DNA of 64,000 nucleotides from Bradyrhizobium sp. 1 (GTDB lineage Bacteria; Pseudomonadota; Alphaproteobacteria; Rhizobiales; Xanthobacteraceae), in NCBI RefSeq assembly GCF_023073315.1, contig NZ_JADPJH010000034.1:632910-696909 (forward strand), written 5' to 3'. Shown here one piece after another: positions 18,071-24,587 of the stretch. Position 1 is the stretch's first letter; each line of letters begins with the position of its first letter. The notes beneath the pieces are model-generated. The model had not been told where the DNA came from. It ran no database searches and worked only from the letters and a program-made list of their open reading frames with translations. A program made the translations under genes and the position numbers.

Positions 18071-18733
18071 ATGCTGCGCGTCGACATCGAAAAACAGCTC
18101 GGCGAATTCTCGCTCCACGCGTCCTTCAGCAGCGAAGGCCGCGTCATCGGCCTGTTCGGCGCCTCCGGAGCCGGCAAGAGCTCGCTGGTCAACATGATCG
18201 CCGGCCTGCTGCGGCCCGACCGCGGCACCATCGTGATCGACGGCGAGACCGTCGACGACACCGCGGCCGGCATTCACGTGCCGACATATCGTCGCCGCAT
18301 CGGCTATGTCTTTCAGGACGCGCGGCTGTTTCCGCATCTCAATGTCGCGCAGAACCTCGACTACGGAAGGCGGATGAACAGCCTTGCGTCCGATCCGGCC
18401 CAGCACAAGCGCGTCGTCGAGCTGCTCGACATCGGCGCACTCCTCGATCGCCGCCCCGGAAAACTCTCCGGCGGCGAACGCCAGCGCGTCGCGCTTGGAC
18501 GCGCGCTGCTGTCGAAGCCGCGCCTGCTGCTGCTCGACGAGCCGCTTGGCGCGCTCGACGAGGGCCGCAAGCTCGAGATCTTGCCCTATCTGGTCCGTCT
18601 GCGCGACGAGGCCAACGTTCCCATGGTCTATGTCAGCCACGACGTCGCGGAGTTGCGGCAACTGGCGACGCAGATCGTGATGCTGAAGCAGGGGCGGGTG
18701 ACGTCGTTTGGCGGGGTGAAGGTGCTGACGTGA
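18071..18733 (+). CDS. modC: Molybdate ABC transporter ATPase, short form
   Basis: A 220-residue ABC ATPase. Walker A GASGAGKSS, Q-loop FQDARLFPHL, signature LSGGERQRVALGRAL, Walker B LLLLDEPLGALD and the H-loop VSHD are intact. The product stops right after the ATPase domain, so the C-terminal TOBE/mop molybdate-binding domain of the roughly 350-residue E. coli ModC is absent. The last 101 bp overlap, in antisense, the 3' end of the convergent glycosyltransferase gene. A degraded copy of its last 61 bp plus the next 8 bp recurs at 22417-22484. Confidence 0.93.
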   Translation: MLRVDIEKQLGEFSLHASFSSEGRVIGLFGASGAGKSSLVNMIAGLLRPDRGTIVIDGETVDDTAAGIHVPTYRRRIGYVFQDARLFPHLNVAQNLDYGRRMNSLASDPAQHKRVVELLDIGALLDRRPGKLSGGERQRVALGRALLSKPRLLLLDEPLGALDEGRKLEILPYLVRLRDEANVPMVYVSHDVAELRQLATQIVMLKQGRVTSFGGVKVLT

Positions 18734-19772
18734 GGACGTAGCCCGGATGGAGCGCGGCGTCCGCCGGCATGCCATGCGCCCGTTTGACGTTGTCGAGAAA
18801 CTGCCGCACGCTTTCCCGCCATGTGAAGGTCAAGGCATAGGTCCGGCATTTTTCGCGCGGCACCTGCAAGGCGGCGAGTGCCGCGCGGCGCAGGTCGGCG
18901 TCGAGACAGCCGCAGCCGGACCTGCCGATCACGTCGAGCGGCCCCATCACCGGGAAGGCCGCGACCGGCAGGCCACACGCCAGCGCTTCCAAGATCACCA
19001 TCCCGAACGTATCGGTCAGGCTCGGAAAGACGAAGACATCGGCCGACGCGTAGACGTCGGCGAGCGCTTGCCCGGTCCGCATGCCCAGAAAATCGACCTG
19101 CGGAAACCGCGCCTGCAGGCTGGCCCGCAACGGCCCATCCCCGACCACGACCTTCGAGCCCGGCAGGTCCAGAGCCAGGAAGGCTTCGAGGTTCTTCTCG
19201 ACCGCGATGCGGCCGACATACAGGAACACCGGCCCCGGAAAGGCGAGCGGCCGCACGCTGCGGGGACGAAACAGCTCGGCATCGACGCCGCGCGACCACG
19301 GCATCAGGTTGCGGAAGCCGTGCGCCTTCAACGCCTGCTCCAGCATCGGCGAGCCGACCATGGTGCCATCGCCGCCGTTGTGGAAACGGCGCAACGCCGC
19401 ATAGCTCCACCTCAGCGGCACCGGCAGCCGCGCCGCCAGATATTCGGGAAAGCGGGTGTGGTAGCTCGTCGTGAACGGATAGCCGCGGGTCTGGCAGACA
19501 TAGCGCGTGATCCACCCGATCGGCCCCTCGGTCGCGATGTGGACGGAATCCGGGCCGATGCTTTTGATCGCGCGTTCGACCCGTCCCACCGAGGGCAGCG
19601 CAAGGCGGATCTCCCGGTAGCCAGGCAGCGGCACCGAGCGAAAATCGTCCGGCGTGAGGAAGCCGATATCGGCGCCGAACGACGGCGCTTCGCGGGCGAG
19701 ATATTCGAGCGAGCGCACCACGCCGTTGACCTGTGGGCGCCAGGCGTCAGTTGCCACCAGCACGCGCATCAT
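18633..19772 (-). CDS. GT4 family glycosyltransferase
   Basis: A 379-residue GT-B glycosyltransferase, family 4. MRVLVATDAWRPQVNGVVRS is the nucleotide-free N-lobe opening; the C-lobe has FLYVGRIAVEKN, VGDGPLR and the E-x7-E region FPSLTDTFGMVILEALACGLP that binds the donor nucleotide sugar. Related enzymes in alphaproteobacteria transfer sugars onto diacylglycerol or lipid carriers. It starts with ATGA overlapping the stop of the metallophosphoesterase upstream, so the two are coupled. The last 33 or so codons lie antisense to the 3' end of modC, and the tail after VKRAHG (rich in A, P, S, R) does not look like family sequence. Confidence 0.88.
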   Translation of the reverse strand: MMRVLVATDAWRPQVNGVVRSLEYLAREAPSFGADIGFLTPDDFRSVPLPGYREIRLALPSVGRVERAIKSIGPDSVHIATEGPIGWITRYVCQTRGYPFTTSYHTRFPEYLAARLPVPLRWSYAALRRFHNGGDGTMVGSPMLEQALKAHGFRNLMPWSRGVDAELFRPRSVRPLAFPGPVFLYVGRIAVEKNLEAFLALDLPGSKVVVGDGPLRASLQARFPQVDFLGMRTGQALADVYASADVFVFPSLTDTFGMVILEALACGLPVAAFPVMGPLDVIGRSGCGCLDADLRRAALAALQVPREKCRTYALTFTWRESVRQFLDNVKRAHGMPADAALHPGYVLTSAPSPRQTTSPAPASASRSASPVAATPRRRG

Positions 19773-20629
19773 GCGACCGCCCGTGCGAACGGCACCACGC
19801 TCGACATCTGCTGCGGCCGCGCCTCGGCCCAGCGGATGATCTCGAACCGGCCGTCATGGTGCTCCACGACGCCGGTGCAGGATTCCACCCAGTCGCCGGT
19901 GTTGATGTAGCGAATACCGAACTCGTCATGCATCGCCGCGTGGTGGATGTGGCCGCAGATCACGCCCTGCGCATCGTGGCGCGCTGCTTCCGACGACAGC
20001 ACCTCCTCGAAGCGGCCGATGTGATTGACCGCATTCTTGACCCGCAGCTTCGCCCAGGACGAGAACGACCAATAGGCAAACCCGAACCGGCTACGGATCC
20101 AGTTGAGCCAGATGTTGGAGGCAAGCGCCGCGCGATAGCCGACATCGCCGAGCAGCGCCAGCCAGCGGGCGTGGCGCACGACGAGATCGAAGTGATCGCC
20201 ATGGACGACGAGGTAATCGCGGCCGTCAACGCCCCGGTGGATCGCGTGCTCAACCACCTCGACGTTGCCGATGGTCGAGCCGACATAGTCGCGCACGAAC
20301 TCGTCGTGATTGCCCGCCACATAAACCAGCCGCTTGCCGCGCCGCGCAAGATCGACAAGCTCCTGCACCACCGCATTGTGCGTGCCTGGCCAATACCAGC
20401 TCGATCGCAGGTACCAGCCATCGACGATGTCGCCGACCAGGTACACGGTGTCGGCGTCATGATGATGGAGAAAGTCGATCAGCCGTTCGGCCTGGCATCC
20501 TCTTGTCCCGAGATGGACATCGGAGATGAACAGGCTCCTGACCTTGACGATGTCAGGCGGCAACGCCGCATCCGTGTTCCGGCATTGCGGCGGCCGGTCG
20601 CCGCCATGGCCGTCGCGGAGGAATGCCAT
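19769..20629 (-). CDS. PlcP/LpxH-like metallophosphoesterase
   Basis: A 286-residue calcineurin-fold phosphoesterase. Two-metal motifs: D37-V-H39 (ISDVHLG), GDIVD 66-70, GNHDE 106-110, HGDHFD 143-148, GHIHH 226-230. Annotation pipelines call this UDP-2,3-diacylglucosamine hydrolase, but the internal sequence (SWYWPGTHN, TGDWVESCT, HHDGRFEI) resembles rhizobial PlcP, the phospholipase C that makes diacylglycerol from phosphatidylcholine under phosphate starvation. This assignment rests on my recollection of that family. The gene sits between a DedA/small-ORF pair and a GT4 glycosyltransferase with an ATGA overlap. Start at 20629 is backed by GGAAG 9 bp upstream; longer readings to 20776 lack support. 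Confidence 0.82.
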   Translation of the reverse strand: MAFLRDGHGGDRPPQCRNTDAALPPDIVKVRSLFISDVHLGTRGCQAERLIDFLHHHDADTVYLVGDIVDGWYLRSSWYWPGTHNAVVQELVDLARRGKRLVYVAGNHDEFVRDYVGSTIGNVEVVEHAIHRGVDGRDYLVVHGDHFDLVVRHARWLALLGDVGYRAALASNIWLNWIRSRFGFAYWSFSSWAKLRVKNAVNHIGRFEEVLSSEAARHDAQGVICGHIHHAAMHDEFGIRYINTGDWVESCTGVVEHHDGRFEIIRWAEARPQQMSSVVPFARAVA

Positions 20630-20870
20630 CGCGGCAGCTTCCGCCAATCCCGCGACCGCCTTCGTCACATCCCGGTTGGCGCGCCGCCGGAAGATCGAGC
20701 GATGCCAATACGGCGACGGCAAAAACCAGCAGCGCGAACTGTGCGCCACGATGCCGCCCGTCTGACGCCGCGACACCGAACTGAAGGCCGGCGAGCAGGA
20801 TCAGCACAGCGGCGCTGAGGTGCTCGAGCGTGTGCGAGCCGGGCCGGAAGCGGGACAACAGGCCTCTCAT
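20553..20870 (-). CDS. Possible small membrane protein
   Basis: A 105-residue frame that starts with ATGA overlapping the DedA stop codon. It has two hydrophobic segments (about residues 19-35 and 44-59), then a low-complexity Arg/Gly/Pro tail that overlaps the first 77 bp of the metallophosphoesterase in another frame. The start overlap and the helices argue for translation. The junk-like tail suggests a truncated or frame-shifted gene, the true end perhaps being lost. I do not recognise a family. Confidence 0.35.
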   Translation of the reverse strand: MRGLLSRFRPGSHTLEHLSAAVLILLAGLQFGVAASDGRHRGAQFALLVFAVAVLASLDLPAARQPGCDEGGRGIGGSCRDGIPPRRPWRRPAAAMPEHGCGVAA

Positions 20871-21544
20871 GCGATCTCCTCCACAGCCTTGATCTCCCCC
20901 AAAGCCTTGGGGGCGGCGATGGCGCGCGACGACGCCAGACGCGGCCGCGCTGCCGCGCGCTTGTAAGAGCGAAGTCCGAGAATGATCGCGACCTCCACGG
21001 CGACGAGGATGGCGACCACCCAGAAGCCGACGCTGACGGGATCCTGACCGCTGTCGCGCAACGCATAGCCGAGGCTCAAGAACGGCATGTTCCAGATCAC
21101 GGTGCCGATCGCGGTGGCGGTGACGAAGGCGCGCGCCTCCAGCCGCAACACGCCGGCCGGCAACGCCAGATAGATTCGCACCGTCGGCAGCGTCTGGCCG
21201 ATCAGCGTGACCCAGAAATGGTTACTGCGATAGGCATCGGTGAGCTGCTCGTAGAACGAGGGCCGTAGCAGCACGTATTTGCCATAGGTCCTCACCAGTC
21301 GCTCGATCCGCTGCGAGCCCAGCGCGCGGCCAAGCCCGTACCAGCCGATCGCGCCGACCACCGACCCGACACTTGTCGCCAGGATGGCCATGGCCAGCAT
21401 CGCGCCGTCGGACACGGTGAGACCGAGCAGCATCAACAGAACGTAAGACGGAAACACCGGAATGAATTTCTCGGCGACCGCCAGGCAACCCATGCCCAGC
21501 AGGCCGAAGTGCAGAAACATTGCGATCGTGCTCGACGTATCCAT
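20867..21544 (-). CDS. DedA family membrane protein
   Basis: A 225-residue inner-membrane protein of the DedA/SNARE-associated (VTT) family. It has four to five helices, the re-entrant E-x-F-x-P-x-P-like segment AEKFIPVFPSYVLL near residue 25, and the conserved GxxxG...R segment with GQTLPTVRIYLALPAGVLR. Bacterial DedA proteins flip phospholipids or undecaprenyl phosphate. It starts 10 bp after the methyltransferase stop and overlaps the next small frame by 4 bp, so it belongs to the same minus-strand operon. Start ATG 21544 gives the typical short N-terminus. Confidence 0.9.
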   Translation of the reverse strand: MDTSSTIAMFLHFGLLGMGCLAVAEKFIPVFPSYVLLMLLGLTVSDGAMLAMAILATSVGSVVGAIGWYGLGRALGSQRIERLVRTYGKYVLLRPSFYEQLTDAYRSNHFWVTLIGQTLPTVRIYLALPAGVLRLEARAFVTATAIGTVIWNMPFLSLGYALRDSGQDPVSVGFWVVAILVAVEVAIILGLRSYKRAAARPRLASSRAIAAPKALGEIKAVEEIA

Positions 21545-21554
21545 GATGCCTCGG

Positions 21555-22133
21555 CTACGCGTAAGGGGGACGGCGGCTGATCCGGTACACCGAGGCCGGA
21601 GGCAGGTTGCGATAGGTCTGCCCGATCCGGCTTGCCTGCAGGTCGAGATGATCGAGGATCGCATCAGGGACGGGACAGCGCGGGCCGTAGGTAATCTGGT
21701 AGAACGCGCCGCCCGGACGGAGATAGGCAAACGCGCCGCCGAGAATCGCCAGCACTTTTCCCTGCGGCATCGTCAGCAGCCCGAGCCCGCTGACGACGGC
21801 GCCGACCGGCGCCCCCTCGAACAGTTTTTCTCTCGCCAGCCAGGCCGCATCCATCCACAGCACGCGCGCGCCGGGGAAGCGCCGCTGCAGCAGCGGGATG
21901 AAATCGGAGCCGTATTCGACCAGTGTCAGATCCTGCTGCCGGACGCCGCGATCGAGCAATGCGCGGGTGAAAGCGCCGGTGCCGGGGCCGAGTTCGATGA
22001 CGGGGCCGGTCTCGGCCGTGATCTCCTGCGCCATCAGCGACGACGCGGCGGGCCCGGTCGGCGCAACCGCCGCCACACGCAAGGGATCGCGAATCCAGGC
22101 GCGGAAGAACGGCAGGATGTCAGCGGCCGACAT
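21555..22133 (-). CDS. Class I SAM-dependent methyltransferase (PmtA-like)
   Basis: A 192-residue methyltransferase. Motif I is VIELGPGTGAFTRALL (SAM-binding glycine loop), the acidic loop is LTLVEYGSDF, and VVSGLGLLTMP is the motif IV region. The ELGPGTGAFT form is shared by phospholipid N-methyltransferases (PmtA) of rhizobia and by rRNA adenine dimethylases; size and context favour the lipid type. It is the first gene of the operon, with a strong AAGGAGG 7 bp before ATG 22133. Whether it acts on phosphatidylethanolamine is an inference. Confidence 0.8.
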   Translation of the reverse strand: MSAADILPFFRAWIRDPLRVAAVAPTGPAASSLMAQEITAETGPVIELGPGTGAFTRALLDRGVRQQDLTLVEYGSDFIPLLQRRFPGARVLWMDAAWLAREKLFEGAPVGAVVSGLGLLTMPQGKVLAILGGAFAYLRPGGAFYQITYGPRCPVPDAILDHLDLQASRIGQTYRNLPPASVYRISRRPPYA

Positions 22134-22171
22134 GCCATCCCTCCTTCGCGTCGCAGCCGGTTTCGCAGATG

Positions 22172-22202
22172 AGGTCTTGTACCAAGGTCATTCAAAGGTC
22201 TT
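22172..22202. promoter_or_regulatory. Triple AGGTCWT direct repeat upstream of the lipid operon
   Basis: AGGTCTT (22172-22178), AGGTCAT (22185-22191) and AGGTCTT (22196-22202) read on the plus strand, 40-70 bp upstream of the minus-strand operon start. The last two are 11 bp apart, a 7-4-7 layout like a Pho box (consensus half-site CTGTCAT). Only GTC plus flanking bases match the consensus, and the repeats point away from the operon, so a PhoB identity is tentative. Confidence 0.35.
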
Positions 22203-22416
22203 TCCGCTTGCCCGTGTCCGCCATCGAACGCGAAAGACACGCGCCGGATGAGCCATGTCCGGCGCTGCAGGATGATCAAGCCTCGCCCGACAGTGGCTTC
22301 AGTCTCACGCCAACATTGCGAGAGTCTGTCGCGAATGCGCAGCGGTCAGAAAATATCCGCGACGATCGAGCCCGATGGAGCCGCAACGTTGCCGCAATGA
22401 ACTGGACAAAAATCCG

Positions 22417-22484
22417 GATCGTGATGTTGAAGCAGGGTGGGTGACGTCGTTCGGCGGGATGAAGGTGCTGACGTGAGGCCGTAG
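22417..22484 (+). pseudogene. Degraded copy of the modC 3' end
   Basis: This 68-bp stretch aligns to 18673-18741 (last 61 bp of modC plus 8 bp downstream) with about five substitutions and one 1-bp gap in the GGGG/GGGT run, which shifts the reading frame. It is in the same orientation as modC. No further modC-like sequence lies upstream or downstream. It could be a remnant of a duplication that now brackets the 18.7-22.4 kb block, or a dispersed repeat that also forms the end of modC. Confidence 0.7.
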
Positions 22485-22493
22485 TCCCTCCAC

Positions 22494-22580
22494 CGTCATT
22501 GCGAGCGCAGCGAAGCAATCCAGGATCTTTCCGCGGAGGCAGACTGGATTGCTTCGTCGCAAGGGCTCCTCGCAATGACG
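22494..22580. repeat. Palindromic intergenic repeat (CGTCATTGCGAG type)
   Basis: Outer arms CGTCATTGCGAG (22494-22505) and CTCGCAATGACG (22569-22580); inner arms CGAAGCAATCCAG (22511-22523) and CTGGATTGCTTCG (22544-22556). A cruciform-forming REP-like unit just 3' of the GntR gene, where it may also act as a terminator or RNA stabiliser. A half copy occurs at 63240-63258. Confidence 0.85.
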
Positions 22581-22603
22581 GGAGGAGAGAGCGGCGCGAA
22601 ACG

Positions 22604-23356
22604 CTAGCGCTTGCGCCGCTTCGGCTTCATTGCGCCGAACACACTCGTCAAATCCTCACTGGCCGGCGCCGGATCATCATCCAGATGCAGGCGGCTCTCC
22701 ACATGCAAAAAATGCTCGCGCGACACGGCAATCGCACGCGCCACATCGCGGGCGCGTAACGCCTCGACGATGGCGCCGTGCTCGTCCACGGCGCAGATCG
22801 AATCCGTGGCCGGCTCGTAGACCGAAACCATCACCGAGGAGCGGCTGAGCAGATCGGCGAGGAACCGCGTGAGCTCGGCATTGCCGAGTGCCTCGACCAG
22901 ATGGACATGGAACGCGCCGGACAGCCGCACCGACGCGGCGCGATCGCCGCGCGTTGCGGCGGCACGTTCCTCAGCGAGATGCGCAGTCAGCTTTTCGATC
23001 AAGGCTTCGTCGACAAGGCGGACGAGCTGCGTCAGCACGCCGGCCTCGAGCACGCGGTGCGCCTCGTAGACACTGCGGACATCGTCGAGCGTCGGGCGCG
23101 GCACGCGGGCGCCGCGGTTGGGGATCATTTCCAGGCGCCGCTCGGCGCCGAGCCGGTGCAGGACCTTGCGGATGCGCTCGCGCGAGACGCCAAAAATGTC
23201 GGCGAGCGGCGGCTCGGCAAGTTTGACGCCGGCCTTCAACTTGCCCTCCAGCAGCGCGTGCAGGATGGCCTGATAGACCGCCTCGTCCTCTGCCGGATTG
23301 GCCTTGCCAATCCCCTTGCCGATCCCCTTGCCGTTGCGCCTGCGCTGCGTCGCCAT
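22604..23356 (-). CDS. GntR family transcriptional regulator (FadR/FCD type)
   Basis: A 250-residue regulator. The winged helix-turn-helix covers about residues 28-90 (AVYQAILHALLEGKLKAGVKL, then LADIFGVSRERIRKVLHRL) and an all-helical FCD ligand domain about 100-225, which normally holds a metal and a small carboxylate. Start ATG 23356 is chosen over longer readings because these run through the operator region. It is divergent from the Pot-type ABC operon at 23553, with two copies of a TGTGCACA palindrome between them, so it likely represses itself and that operon. The inducer may be the transported solute. Confidence 0.9.
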   Translation of the reverse strand: MATQRRRNGKGIGKGIGKANPAEDEAVYQAILHALLEGKLKAGVKLAEPPLADIFGVSRERIRKVLHRLGAERRLEMIPNRGARVPRPTLDDVRSVYEAHRVLEAGVLTQLVRLVDEALIEKLTAHLAEERAAATRGDRAASVRLSGAFHVHLVEALGNAELTRFLADLLSRSSVMVSVYEPATDSICAVDEHGAIVEALRARDVARAIAVSREHFLHVESRLHLDDDPAPASEDLTSVFGAMKPKRRKR

Positions 23357-23397
23357 GGCGATAGCTAGGCCCAAAGGATGCGCAGCGTCACCTCCAA

Positions 23398-23413
23398 AAA
23401 ATGTGCACATTTT
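23398..23413. promoter_or_regulatory. Palindromic operator 1 (GntR candidate)
   Basis: AAAATGTGCACATTTT, a perfect 16-bp palindrome 41 bp upstream of the GntR gene start. Its core recurs at 23480-23493. Length and symmetry fit a GntR dimer. Confidence 0.75.
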
Positions 23414-23479
23414 CTGCGCTCCTGCACAGGGATCAATCTCGTCATAGGTCCATTCCATTGAAATCATTATGTGATTTAA

Positions 23480-23493
23480 AAATGTGCACATTT
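23480..23493. promoter_or_regulatory. Palindromic operator 2 (GntR candidate)
   Basis: AAATGTGCACATTT, a perfect 14-bp palindrome 59 bp upstream of the binding-protein start. Its centre is 81 bp from that of operator 1, roughly eight helical turns, which would allow looping between the two divergent promoters. Confidence 0.75.
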
Positions 23494-23552
23494 GGCATGG
23501 CGCTTGCTGCTGCTTCGTTGCAAGCTTTACGCACAACAAACGGGACATGCCC

Positions 23553-24587
23553 ATGCACACCCAATCCCGACGCAGCGTCTTGAAATCCGGCGTGGCTCTC
23601 GCCGCAACTCTCGCGGCTCCGGCACGGCTACGCGCCGCGCCCAGGGAGATCGTCATCGGCGGCCCAGCCGGCGCCGCAAAATATTTCAATGCCGATCTGT
23701 TTCCGGTGCTGGAGAAGAAGCTCGACTGCAAGGTGCTCTACGAAGGCACCAACTCGCTGACGAATTTGCAGAAGATGCAGGCCGACAAGGCCGCGCCAAA
23801 GATCTCCGTCGTTATCATGGACGATCCCGTGATGCTGCCGGCGGCGGCTGAGGGACTCATCACCAAGATGTCGGCATCGTCCATCGCCAATCTCGGCAAG
23901 CTCGTGGACGGCTCGGTGCATCAGGACGGCATGTGGGCGAACTACCAGCGGCCCTGGGCCGGCATCGCCTATTCAACCAAGCGCATGAAGACCCCGCCCG
24001 CCAAATGGTCCGATCTGTGGGACGCGAAATATGCCTCCAAGGTCATCGTGCCGTCACTCTCCAACACCGAAGGTTTTTGGACGCTGCTTGCGGCCGCGCA
24101 TCTCGAGACTGGAAAACCCTACAAGGAGGCGCAGTACGAGATCGACGCCGCCTTCAAGAAGGCGAAGGAGCTGAAGGCGAATTTGCTGAACGTCTATACC
24201 AACGCGCCGCAGGCGATCAATCTGATGGAGCAGGGCGAGGCCTGGATGATCGGCGGCCAGTTTTCCGCCTACACGCTGATCCGCAAGGCGGAGGGCTCGC
24301 CGGTCGATCTCGCCGTGCCGCAGGACGGCGGCTTTGCGATGCCCTCAGGCATCGCGAAGGTAGCGGGCGCACCGGCCGGCGATCTCGCGGATGCCGCGAT
24401 CGACTTCTTCCTCAGCCCGGAGGCGCAGACCATCCTTGCCGACAAGGCGTTTGTCGCGCCGACCAACAAGGGCACGCCAACCCCGGCGGGCTTCCCCGAT
24501 CCCGCTTCGCTATTTGCGCCGGACTGGGCGTTCGTCGCCAAGAACCGCGCCGGCTGGGTCGACCGCTGGAGCAAGGAGATGACATGA
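23553..24587 (+). CDS. ABC importer periplasmic binding protein (PotD/Fbp type)
   Basis: A 344-residue binding protein of the spermidine/putrescine-iron-thiamine cluster. The N-terminus has a Tat-like twin arginine (SRRSVLKSG) followed by a hydrophobic stretch and an A-R-A cleavage region, so export through Tat is possible. The mature part opens with EIVIGGPAGAAKYFNADLFP and has the PWAGIAYSTKRM hinge. The start at 23553 has GGGA at 8 bp; an ATG two codons earlier is too close to it. First gene of an ATGA-coupled operon with ATPase, two permeases and a deacetylase. The solute is unknown; context suggests a nitrogenous compound. Confidence 0.88.
   Translation: MHTQSRRSVLKSGVALAATLAAPARLRAAPREIVIGGPAGAAKYFNADLFPVLEKKLDCKVLYEGTNSLTNLQKMQADKAAPKISVVIMDDPVMLPAAAEGLITKMSASSIANLGKLVDGSVHQDGMWANYQRPWAGIAYSTKRMKTPPAKWSDLWDAKYASKVIVPSLSNTEGFWTLLAAAHLETGKPYKEAQYEIDAAFKKAKELKANLLNVYTNAPQAINLMEQGEAWMIGGQFSAYTLIRKAEGSPVDLAVPQDGGFAMPSGIAKVAGAPAGDLADAAIDFFLSPEAQTILADKAFVAPTNKGTPTPAGFPDPASLFAPDWAFVAKNRAGWVDRWSKEMT

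Noticed and set aside
17357..18733. A single frame running through modB into modC, suggesting a fusion
   Set aside because: modB is clearly encoded in another frame (17373-18068) with its own stop; the upstream part of the long frame is Arg-rich shadow sequence and modC starts at its own ATG 18071.
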